Part shown: positions 1-10,200 of the stretch, one piece after another
How the letters are laid out: each line of letters opens with the position of its first letter
Numbering within the stretch: position 1 is the stretch's first letter
From: Cyrtodaria siliqua
Lineage: Eukaryota; Mollusca; Bivalvia; Adapedonta; Hiatellidae
Assembly: GCA_037043455.1 (NCBI GenBank)
Contig: JAWPHD010005070.1
Span: 62,001 to 126,000, forward strand
Direction of reading: 5' to 3'
Length of the DNA stretch: 64,000 bases
Translations under genes and position numbers: made by a program
The notes under the pieces: model-generated
What the model was told of the DNA's origin: nothing
Seen by the model: only the letters and a program-made list of their open reading frames with translations
Databases searched by the model: none

Positions 1-2113
1 TCAAAACAAATCCCGGTAACGGATAGACAAGGTATGTTAATTGAAACGCAGTACAAAATATCCTCTGAAAAGACATCTCTGTACACTCTTAACATGTATC
101 ATACAACATGTTCATGCTTGGTAAATGGAAAGGGTATGAACCACTTCATGAACACTGACCTACATGAGATATTGAACATCATTGAAAAGAAAATGGAAAA
201 TGAAAACTGTTCTTTAGATGATTTTAACAAGAACATGAAGGAATTGATCATGTCTTACTATAAATCAGATAGCAATGAACAAAATGTACGCAAAACAGAA
301 AGTGAGGATGACTCCTCCGTGCGTAGCATCGAAGGAGAGACTGATGTTAAATCTCTGGACAATGATTACTCTAATTGCGAAGTAAATGACACTGAACGTG
401 ATCAAGCTCAGCTTACAAATGAAAGAATCTTTGCTTTACTCTCAGATAAATGTACAGATACATTGAATTCACAAGGAACACTTCAACAACTTGATGAAAC
501 ATACGACACCGCAACGGACAACCATTTGGATGATAGCATCACTGAACTAAAATCAGTAGTACAAAACAAGCAAAAACCTGGAACGAAGAAAACATCGAAA
601 AACATACGCCAAAAAGACAAGCTTAATAAGGAACAGGAAAACAAACATGAAATCACAGAATTATATTGTTTCAATGACTGCACCGAAAAGAGTGGTAACA
701 TGACTAGATGCAATTGGTGCATGAAATGGTATCATGACAAATGTGTCGGAATTAATCATACAGATAATATCGGATGGTGGAGCTGCGAAGGATGCAGAAA
801 TATGCCAATCATGATACAACAAATGCTACAGTCATGTTCAAATGTAAATCATTCTATTGAAAACATATCTAAACAAGTTTCAGATCTTTCGGCTAACGTA
901 GATTCCAAATTCGCACAGTTAGAAGATAGAATAACAGCCTTAAATAAGCACCAGAAATGTCTTAGCCAGGAAAACACAGCTTCAATGTGCGAAATCAAAC
1001 AAGATATTTCAAATCTTAAAATTGATGTGGACAAGAAAAGCAATATCATCATAACCAAATCACAAAGAATATTTGACAAGCTGAAAACCTCGCAAGACCT
1101 GATTAAATATATTCAAGCTACCAAAGGGTGCCAGACAGAAGAACACACCCATTCAGTTACGTCGACCCAGAAAACTGCAGTAACGCAACCCCCTTCATTA
1201 ACGCTGACCCCTTCAGTTACGCTGATCCCGCAAACCCCTTCAGTAACACCGATCCTGCGAACCCCTTCAGTAATGCCGATGTCGCAAACCACTGCAGTAC
1301 TTAACGCCGATCCCAACAACTGCAATAAAGCAAGCCCCTTCAGCAACGCAAACCCCTTCAGTAACGCCGATCCCGCATCCACCCTTGGAAATCAACGCTC
1401 ATGTTCAAGTAAGTCAAAACATGACCTCTCCACGATACGCCGATAACTACAAAAAAAGACATGTAGTCCATAACAATACCCTCATCATTGGTGATTCTCT
1501 TTTAAAAGGAGTAAAAACAAAGGGTTTATATAAAACAGATGTCAAAACTATGAGAGGCGCCAAGATCCGTGATGTAACTGATATCGTTCCCACACTTGGT
1601 ATAGGAAAATATAAAACAATAATTCTGCTTGTGGGAGGCAACAACGCCAGTAATGGTCAGACCATTGCACAGATTGAGGAAGAGCTTGAAAGCCTCCTAC
1701 TCCAAATAAGGGTATATGGACATTCTGAATGCAGTATAATTATCTCGGGATTGCCACCACGACGAGACACATATGTAGAATATGTCAACAACTTGCTGGT
1801 CGATATTTGTGATAACTATAATATTCATTATATTCCACAGTATAAAACATTCTTCAAATATCCGTCTTCTTCCGTGATCAACAAACGGTTTTATCGCATG
1901 GACGATATTCACCTCAGTGCACAAGGGACAAGTCTCCTCCTGCAAAATATCAATGCAATTAAGCCCATTTTTAAACTAGAAATGGATGACTGTCATAATT
2001 GTGGCGAACGAAACCACAATACGGACCACTGTACACATGGCAAACCAATAAGATGTCATGGATGTCATGGATATGGACATAAGCAAAGGAAGTGTCCACA
2101 TGCTACAAGTTAG
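1..2113 (+). pseudogene. LINE ORF1: PHD finger + SGNH esterase + CCHC knuckles, one frameshift
   Basis: RNA-binding/accessory protein of the LINE. The first ATG is at 34, but the frame is open to base 1, so the true start may be upstream. Domains in order: acidic N-terminus; a C4HC3 PHD finger at about 667-795 (CFNDC, CNWC, WYHDKC, SCEGC); a probable coiled coil at about 840-960; a Pro/Thr-rich region of QTPSVTPI-like repeats at about 1180-1380; an SGNH hydrolase with block I IIGDSLLKG (about 1484-1510), block III GGNNAS (about 1634) and block V DDIHLS (about 1901-1918); two CX2CX4HX4C zinc knuckles (about 1990-2100). The PHD part is in frame 1 and the esterase part in frame 2. The Pro/Thr repeat motif changes frame between 1290 and 1310, consistent with a one-base insertion near 1299-1303. 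The frame-1 part then ends at 1446. ORF1 ends in TAG at 2111-2113. Confidence 0.9.
2111..2113 (+). promoter_or_regulatory. ORF1/ORF2 junction stop codon (candidate readthrough site, copy 1)
   Basis: TAG followed by GAA. ORF2 continues in the same frame, with no ATG for 43 codons but a conserved Cys motif within that stretch. The same TAG-GAA in-frame arrangement occurs in copy 2 (51884-51886) and copy 3 (minus strand, 15693-15695). The frame and codons are seen; readthrough is inferred. Confidence 0.55.
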
Positions 2114-5100
2114 GAAAGCGGCAAAGAAGAAGACGCCATTCACCATGTAAATACTCATGGACAAACACTTTATTCTTATAATGTATATAATGCATTAACT
2201 AGTATTTGTTCGGAATGTCATTCTTATCTATGTACAAAGTGTATGCCAACTGATATTCCTTTTGAGGACACTACTACTTCATATCTTAGTGATGCGGCTA
2301 GTAATACTGCTAGTAATACAAATTGTAAGTCATCTGATATTGTTCTTGAGACCACTACTATTTCATATCTCAATAATGCAGCTAGTAATACTGTTTATAT
2401 TTCCACTAGCAAAGCAAATGTTTTAAGTAACTTTGAAACCAAATCGAAGCACAATGATGAATGTGTGAGTTTGGGTTTAACAAAAAAGGGACTCAAAATT
2501 GCAAATATTAATATAGGGCAACTTCTTGTTGATAAACCTAAATTTGAAGACCTTAAGTTATTAATAACTCAAAAGGAAAATGTAAATGTGTTTGGTATAT
2601 GTGAAACATGGCTTCAAAATGAAGAAGACAGTAAATTAAACTTAGATGGTTTTAAATTTGAAAGAAGGGATAGAAGTCAAGGGCATAAAGAAAAGGGTGG
2701 TGGGATTTTAGTGTATATAAAAGAAAATGTACATTATAAACGTAGACAAGATATCGAACTTGGGAAGATAGAAAGCATATGGTTGGAAATAATACTGCCG
2801 AAGTCTAAACCAATTATTATTTGCTCTGTATACAGACCTCCTAGCTCACTTATACAATGGGTTGATGATTTTGAGCAGGAAATCCAAAACGCTTTAGGTC
2901 ATGATGAAAACGAAATCATCATTATGGGTGATACAAATTATAACTTCCTAAAAAAATCACCTAAAAGATGGTTAGATTGTCTTGATACATACAATTTTAC
3001 TCAGTTAATACAATCTCCAACAAGGGTTAATACAAACTCTTCTACCCTTATAGACCATATTTACTCAAATAAACCACATAATATATGTGAAACAAATGTT
3101 CCAGTATATAGTGCAAGTGACCACTACCCAGTCTGCGCAACAAGACATGCTCCCTTCATTAAATCAGATAATACACATACAGAAATAACTTACAGAGATT
3201 TTAAGAAATTTGATACAATGCATTTCAATAATAATTTAAATAAAACGTTTGATCTTATCAATATAGAAAGTACGACAGATGTAAACTCTGCCATAAGCTC
3301 GTGGAATGATTCTATTCTTAATGTACTAGATAAACATGCACCTATAAAAACTAAACGAATAAAAAGCAACACACTTCCAAGTTGGTTGACTCCTGAAATA
3401 AAAGAATCAAGGAATAAAAGAGATTTCTATCATAAGACAAAAGATTTTGTCCAGTATAAACATTGGAGAAATAAAACAAATATTCTCATTGATCAAGCTA
3501 AAAAGGATTACTACACCAAAGCCATAGAAGATAACAAAAAATCTGGGACCATGTGGAGATATATAAATGAACTTAAATCAGGGAAAACTAAGTCAAAACA
3601 CCCAAACAAAGTAAAAATTGGTAATAGGTATGTCACATCTAAGAAAGATATTGCTGATGAATTTAATGATTTTTTCACAAATCTTTCAAATAATATTTCT
3701 GATTCTAATGAAAGTCTTAATCTAGAAAAACTAAGGGATTTTGTTCGACAAAAAATGCCAAATAACAAGGAATTTTCTATTAGAAACATAACCATGGATG
3801 AAGTTCTAAAATACATAAATCAGCTTGATTCTACAAAGTCAACTGGTCTAGATGGCATAGGCCCTCACATTTTAAAAACGGCGGCGCCAGTTCTTGCAAA
3901 ATCGATATGTCACATTATAAACATTAGTATTATGACATGTGTATTCCCATAAAAATTAAAAAATGCAAGAGTAGTTCCTATATATAAATCAGGTGATGCT
4001 AATGATCCCGGTAATTACAGACCAATTTCTATTTTACCCACATTATCAAAAATACTAGAAAGACATATAGCCAATCAGTGTATTGAGTATCTGGAAATGT
4101 ATGGTCTAATTTATAGGGGACAGTCAGGCTTTAGAAAATCTCATTCCTGCCATACAGTATTAACAAAGTTAACAGATATGTTACTGCAAGAATTGAATAA
4201 TGGACATGTCACTGAACTTGTTTTTATTGATTTCAAAAAGGCATTTGATCTAGTTAACCATGAACTTTTGTTGGCAAAACTTAAAAGTTATAATTTTGAT
4301 AAATGCACTTTAAAATGGTTCAACTCGTACCTTACAAATCGATACCAGAATATACAAATTTTGACAGAGCTTTCAAAGCCTAATCTTATAAAAACAGGGG
4401 TACCACAAGGGTCAATACTTGGACCTCTTCTATTTATTATGTTTGTCAATGATCTACCACTTTATGTAGAAAATGCAAACACAGACATATTTGCTGATGA
4501 TGTAACATTGTCTACGTCTGGTCCTAATCTTGAAATTATACAAGAAAATAGCCAGCTTAGTCTCAAACAAACAGAGCAATGGGCTAAGCAAAATAAAATG
4601 TTAATAAATGAAATGAAAACAAAATATATGATTATAGGTACATCTCAAAAGTTGTCTAAACTTAATAATGAAGTAAAACAATTATATGTTAACAGTACAG
4701 CAATAGAAAATGTACAGAGTCAAAAATTATTAGGGGTATATATTGATAAAAACCTGTCGTGGGACGTCCATGTTGATAATCTTTGTACTTCTTTAACAAA
4801 CAAAACTAATCTTTTGTGCAAAATCAAGAAATTTCTCACACATGAAACAAGAATTATGTATTACTATGCATATATACAACCAATTTTGGATTATGGTGAC
4901 ACTATTTAGGGAAATTGCTCTAGCAACAATATTAATAGAATCCAAAAAATCCAAAAGAGAGCTGCTCGGATCATCCTTAATAAGCCATATGATGCATCTT
5001 CAAAACCCTTATTTAAAGAGCTTAAATGGTTAAATGTCCATGATCGAATACAATTTCATAAAGCAGTGCAGGTTTACAAATGCGTCAATAATCTTGCTCC

Positions 5101-5329
5101 AGACTATCTTACATCTTTGTTTCAAAAGGTTCATTCCTCTTATAAATTAAGGACTTGTTCAAATGGTGATCTAATCGTCCCGAAACATAGGCTAAGTATA
5201 TACAAACAAAGTATTCGTTATTCTGGTGCTGTCATATGGAACTCGATCGCACCTCCAATGCGACAAGCCAAACATATCAAAGAATTTAAAAAGAAATATT
5301 ATTCCTATCTTTTAGGTAATACTAGTTAG
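2114..5329 (+). pseudogene. LINE ORF2: AP endonuclease + reverse transcriptase, two nonsense codons
   Basis: Replication protein of the LINE: target nicking and target-primed reverse transcription. The frame is open straight after the ORF1 TAG. The first ATG is 2243, 43 codons downstream. A Cys cluster (CSECHSYLCTKC, about 2212-2247) precedes the endonuclease. Endonuclease motifs: KIANINIG, GICETWL (catalytic Glu), SVYRPPSS, MGDTN, LIDHIYS, SASDHYPV (catalytic Asp-His). RT motifs: KSTGLDGIGP, GNYRPIS, SGFRKSHSC, IDFKKAFD, VPQGSILGPLLF and the catalytic FADD at about 4490-4501. In-frame TAA at 3950-3952 and TAG at 4907-4909 (the latter probably from a TGG Trp codon) break it. The same frame resumes after each and ends at TAG 5327-5329. 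The C-terminus has the usual VIWNSIAP...FKKKYYSYL tail of CR1-type ORF2. Confidence 0.92.
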
Positions 5330-5540
5330 TTTTAATTTGCTTGCATTTGGTTAAGTACTTTAAAATAACTTTAAAAGATTTATATATAGGGACTTTTGAT
5401 TTTACAACAGTAAACTCTTCAGAATTGTATAATATTGTATGTATATAACCATGTGTGTGTGTTACATGTTTCTTCATTTGATGGCCTCAAGGGAGAACAC
5501 TTTGTAAATTGATTGAGTTACCATCATTAAATAAAGCATT

Positions 5541-5568
5541 TATTATTATTATTATTATTATTATTATA
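5541..5568 (+). repeat. (ATT)n microsatellite tail of LINE copy 1
   Basis: About nine ATT units directly after AATAAAGCATTT. The same tail ends the truncated copy at 43973-43996 and LINE copy 2 at 55259-55285, so it marks the 3' end of these elements. Confidence 0.9.
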
Positions 5569-5999
5569 CAGAATGCAATTATAATGTACCTTCAAAACAG
5601 GTACGTACTGAAAGACAATAAGTATGGTTCAGCTGAAAAACTATTTTAAGTCAAGAACATTTATAAACAGTGGTTCTACAGGCTGAAAGTCTACGTGTGT
5701 TTTTACATAGGTTACTGTTAATAAACATACATTATTATTTGAACACATTCAAATTTAGCAGAAAATAGGTATGTGATGAACATTTAGAAGAGTATGTAAA
5801 TGACTTACATGTAAGTGATCACCCTTACTTTAAAAGTTGGTTTGCAGTTCTAGTATGCCTTATATACGTACTGTTGATTAATGAAACATACATTATTATT
5901 GATATATTCGAGCTTATACATTTAATAGATGACATTTTATGAATTATACATTTAATTATCTCTCTCTCTCTATATATATAGTCATGCATTACAGCCCGT
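5569..5999. other. AT-rich intergenic sequence, no gene seen
   Basis: No coding signal. Short (CT)n(TA)n microsatellite at about 5959-5981. Confidence 0.6.
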
Positions 6000-6420
6000 T
6001 TGGTTACGGGGCAAAGAATAGGGCCACTGCAGATCCCGTTAGATGGGACGGCAGAGGGACCCCCCCCCCCCCCCCCCCCCCACCACCACCACCACCACCA
6101 CCACCAAATTCATGTTCATTTTATTATTTTTTGTTCATGCTCATTAAAGGTCTTCATCATAAACCCTGCATTGTTTCAGCTGAAATCTCATATCACTAGA
6201 GCAGTGGCAGAAAAACTATAACGTCGCTCCAGCGTAAATGGAGTCTACAGTAGCATTTGCAGCAACTCTGTAGTCCAGGTTGAGAAGGTTCTAGGCCGGT
6301 TCTACATATTTTATCTCGATGTACATGGAGGATGAGCCTGGCATGTTCATTCCTGTTAGGCGCCATATAACCTTGCATGTGTTGGTGCGCCTTAAAACCC
6401 CAATTCAATTCAATTCATGC
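6000..6420 (+). repeat. Dispersed repeat with poly-C/(CAC)n core
   Basis: A C-tract and (CAC)n microsatellite at about 6059-6107 are followed by a block starting 'aattcatgttcattt'. This block recurs at about 32530-32610, also after a poly-C run. The second part (about 6225-6415), which ends in GTTGGTGCGCCTTAAAACCC followed by CAATTCAATTC, recurs at about 18775-18925. The joint structure suggests a composite of two short dispersed elements. Confidence 0.65.
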
Positions 6421-6448
6421 ATTACACTTATTCTTATGGACTATGTTT

Positions 6449-6960
6449 TTAAAGGGAATGTAGCGACATGGCCAAACCATCTTTATTATTGAGAGTTCTG
6501 AAATACTTGAATAAGGGTGAAAGAATTATCAAAATCGGATGATGAACAAAGAAGATCTGATCATTTGAAGTTTCGGTTGAAACGGATATGGAAGCGGCAA
6601 TTTTGAGAGCTATGACATCACGGTTCTAAATGACCATATGTGGAATATTTACAAATGTGAAAATTTACTGATTTATACTATAGGGGGAAAATGACAGAGC
6701 AACTGTATGAAATACATTTTGATTATTAATACATCGAATCATGTAATTTTAAATGGCAATACTGCTTTATATGATATTAATTTGCAGTGGTTTTCTTCGT
6801 TTTAAATGAAGGTAACATATTAAGACATAGCATTTACACAAGTCTTTTTTACAATATGGCCATCTATAAATCTACAAAATATAACAAATATATGTAAGCA
6901 TATAATGCAAGATAAAACAATAAATTCATCAATTTATAACTTCAACAAGACAAGACACAT
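6449..6960 (+). mobile_element. TTAA-flanked MITE (copy B), left part
   Basis: TTAA at 6449-6452 is followed by the terminal inverted repeat starting AGGGAATGTAGCG. About 400 bases match the left end of the complete MITE at 8458-9794. The matching right terminus, ending in the inverse repeat plus TTAA, lies at 16716-16869. The simplest reading is one MITE split by insertion of LINE copy 3. The right boundary of this part is approximate. Confidence 0.7.
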
Positions 6961-7010
6961 TTTCATACTTTTGTAACATAAGATTATAATTCGAACTGGG
7001 GTTTCACTCT

Positions 7011-8457
7011 TTCATTAAAAGAAATGATTTTAATTTACTCTTAAATGTAACTAAAGACAGCGAGGTTCGTATATCAACGGGGATCATGTTCCAAACTACC
7101 ATTCCTGAATAACCAAAAGTACGTTTAAGAATGTTTGTTCTAAGTGTTAAATGGGCAATATCCTTTCTAGCAACAGATTTTAAATTATAATTTCAATTTG
7201 TAGAGAACGATATTAAATCGGTTATGTAATCAGGTGTTAAATTGTTTAGTGATTTATAAATCATAACACATGTGTGATATTCACATCTCCGTTGAAAGGT
7301 AAGCCACTTCAGTTCTTTAAACACTATTTTAGACGTGTGTTTATAGGCTTCATGAGAATGATTCTAGCAGCCTTTTTTTTTAATTTTAAGTATTCTATTA
7401 ATAAAGGATTTATTTGTTTGCTCCATGTTATACAGCCATAATCAAATGTAGACATAATATATGAGTTATAGAACAATTTTGTCATGTCATATGTTATTTT
7501 TGACACAAGTTTAGTACATGTTTTAGATATATGATTTTTCCAAGATAATGATTCATCGATATAGATGCCTAGTAACTTTTGTACTTTTACATTTTGAATA
7601 TCTGTATTATTAATTTGAAGCAACAATGCTGCACAATTTGATAACGTTTTATTTGGTCCAATTATCATACAAGTTGACTGAATGGAATTAATAATCATAT
7701 TATTTATCGTGCACCAATCATTTACATTGTTTAAATCTGTTTGCAATTTAGTCTGAATACACGATATTGTTTTCCCAAATGCACAAAGTGTTGTATGTCT
7801 GCGTACATATCTACATTGGTGTGCTCAATATACAAAGGTATGTCATTGGCATATAACAGAAAGAGCAGCGGTCCTAAGATAGTACCTTGCGGTTCCCCGG
7901 AAATCACAGGAAGAACATTTGAGATTGTGTCACCGACCTTAACTACTTGGCTTCTGTTCGAAAGATAAGACTGAAATAATGTTATGGATGCTTCTGAAAA
8001 ATGATACAGTCTTAATTTAAACAAGAGGATTTCATGATCGATCAAATAAAAGGCTTTACTAAGATCTAAAAAGAGTGTTCCTACAAGATTTCCTGAGTCT
8101 ATTTCTTTGAGCCATGTATCAACAATGTGTATAAGTGCCGTTTGACAAGAGTGGTTTTTACGAAAACCTGATTGGCGGGCATATAGAATGGATGTCTTCT
8201 TGAAATAGGTAAGAATTTGATATTGTCGGAAGTATTGAGATAGGTATGTAATTATTAACATCATCTATGTTACCATTCTTTGGAATAGGGAGAACAAATG
8301 CTTCCTTAAGTTTATCCGGAAAAACTCCGAGACTCAAACATTTATTTATCAAAGAAGCTATTGGTAAAGTTAACATATCTCTGCATACTTTTATTATTCT
8401 AGGACCGTAGATTTATTTACGTCTAATTTATCAATTTTAAAGTTTTCTGGTTTGTAC
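7011..8457 (-). pseudogene. LINE copy 3 ORF2, reverse transcriptase part
   Basis: Decayed RT on the minus strand. Visible motifs: LKEAFVLPIPKNG, SGFRKNHSCQTAL, LDLSKAFYLIDHEI, SGEPQGTILGPLLFLLYAND, then VDMYAD with the second catalytic Asp lost to a frameshift near 7790, then KLLGIYIDESLSW and the C-terminal GYSGMVVWNMIPVDIRTS. Several frameshifts and stops; not functional. At the right edge the coding sequence stops at a TTAA and continues beyond the MITE at 9795. Confidence 0.88.
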
Positions 8458-9794
8458 TTAAAGGGAATGTAGCGCTACAGCCAAACCATCTTTATTATTG
8501 AGAGTTCTGAAATACTTGAATAAGGGTAAAATAATTATCAAAATCGGATGATAAACAAAGAAGATATGATCATTTGAAGTTTCTGTTAAAACGGATATGG
8601 AAGCGGCCATTTTGAGAGCTATGACATCACGGTTCTAAATGACCATATATGGAATATTTATAAATATGAAAATTTACTGATTTATAGGGAGAAAATGACA
8701 TCAACTGTATGAAAAATATGTAATACTTAATGGCAATAATGATTTTTGTCATACTGCAAAGAAAATTCGCAGGATTTCATTGGTCAATGCGCCGTAGACA
8801 TCCCATGTCTACGTCTCGAGACGTGAACATTGGACGTACTCCCCGTAGGTACCCCATTACTCCAATACACAAAAACAAAATGGCGACGATAACGTTGCCG
8901 ATTCGTTTTGGAAACCGCCGATTGTTTCCTTCCTATCGCTTTTCTGCGCTTTCCACTGTGTGTAAAAGTCTGGAATAATCGTGTATTTTTTTGGCAATTT
9001 TACAGATAATAAAACATTAACATAGTGATAAAATACGTTTGTTTTATTAAAAATCCGCCAAATTAAACGACGTTAGAGCGATGACGTCACGAAAGTAAAC
9101 AACGTCTAGTTAAAGGCACGTTACGGGGAAATTAGCGCAATAAAAATGAAATCGTGTCTTTGGCTGTTTTTTTTCTTAAATAAATGGTTACAACTCTGAA
9201 GTATGACAAATTCGTTATTAGGATTCTTGACAGGGAACATGGGCTCACATTCCCTGCCTGGAAATATATATTCCCCCTCGCCTTACGGCTCGGGTGAATA
9301 TAATTTCCAGGCAGGGAATGTGAGCCCATGTCCCCTGGATTTAGGATTCTTGACAGGGAACATGGGCTCACATTCCCTGCCTGGAAATATATATTCCCCC
9401 TCGCCTTACGGCTCGGGTGAATATAATTTCCACATTCCCTGCCTGGAAATATATATTCCCCCTCGCCTTACGGCTCGGGTGAATATAATTTCCAGACAGG
9501 GAATGTGAGCCCATGTCCCCTGTCAAGAATCCTAATAACTAATAATATCACCAGGAAAAAATATTCATTCATTAGCATTGATTTTCTTCGTTTTAAATGA
9601 TATTTATCAATATTCCGTATATGGTAATATGGAACTATGACGTCATAGTTCTAAAAATGGCGGTTCCCGTTTACATTTGTTTTAGAACAACCTTTAAATG
9701 ATCATATCTTTTTTGTTTATCATCCGATTTTGATAATTCTTTCACCTTTTCCAGTAATAGAGTTTGTTTGGCTGTGTCGCTACATTCCCTTTAA
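8458..9794 (+). mobile_element. Complete TTAA-flanked MITE (copy A) inserted in LINE copy 3
   Basis: TTAA at 8458-8461 and 9791-9794 flank a 1329-bp element. It has terminal inverted repeats starting AGGGAATGTAGCG and an imperfect inverted similarity of about 200 bp. TTAA target duplication is typical of piggyBac-type transposons. No transposase is visible, so it is non-autonomous. The LINE copy 3 protein reading (IINAFNEHFVNVLKS on one side, KIDKLDVNKS on the other) resumes across it, which supports both borders. Confidence 0.85.
9213..9539. repeat. Nested foldback palindrome inside the MITE
   Basis: An outer pair of arms (left reading ATTAGGATTCTTGACAGGG, right its inverse) encloses modules of the form arm, GC-rich centre (CTCGCCTTACGGCTCGGG), inverted arm. 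The modules recur about three times in partial tandem. The block could extrude long hairpins. It sits near the middle of the MITE and is not part of its terminal repeats. Confidence 0.85.
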
Positions 9795-10200
9795 CTTTGT
9801 TTAACTTTTTAGAACATTAACGAAATGCTCATTAAACGCATTTATAATATTTGGGAGTCCTTCAATCACTTTGCCATCGATTAAAAGTTGTTTAGGACAG
9901 ACAGAGGTATAGTTAATTCAATGTCAAAATTGTTCGAAATTGTTTTGAGCTTTTTCCAAATATATGTTGAGTTTTTATTTTTAAGAACAGCTTTGTTGAA
10001 AAACATTTTCTTTTCTTCTTTAATTAATGATGTTTTATTTCTCCACATTTTATATTGATCCCACTTTTTTAATTTGTGATTTAGATCTCTGAGCGCCCTT
10101 GCTCTGTGAATTTCATCAGTGTACCATCCTGGAAGAGTGTTTTTGTCTCGCCTTTTCGAAAAAAAAGAAGACATAAGTGTTGCTTTTCCGGCGGCGGCGT
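9795..10200 (-). pseudogene. LINE copy 3 ORF2, linker between endonuclease and RT
   Basis: The minus-strand translation contains LPGWYTDEIHRARALRDLN, then KKWDQYKMWRNKTSL, then KKMFFNKAVLKNKNS. It aligns by eye to the endonuclease-RT linker of copies 1 and 2 (LPSWLTPEIKESRNKRDF; PEWYSDKIKEARKLRDKF). The coding sequence ends near 10150-10200 where the tandem-unit element begins. Confidence 0.85.

Larger units (their letters stand above)
1..5568 (+). mobile_element. CR1-like LINE, copy 1 (left end cut by window)
   Basis: Non-LTR retrotransposon in + orientation. It has ORF1 (PHD finger, SGNH esterase, CCHC knuckles), ORF2 (APE-type endonuclease plus reverse transcriptase), a short 3'UTR with AATAAA near 5530, and an (ATT)n tail. 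PHD and esterase domains in ORF1 are an established hallmark of CR1-like LINEs. The reading frame is open from base 1, so the 5' end lies outside the window. Damage is light: one frameshift in ORF1 and two nonsense codons in ORF2. A 5'-truncated, nearly identical copy of its last ~460 bases lies at 43538-43996, so this subfamily moved recently. Confidence 0.93.
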
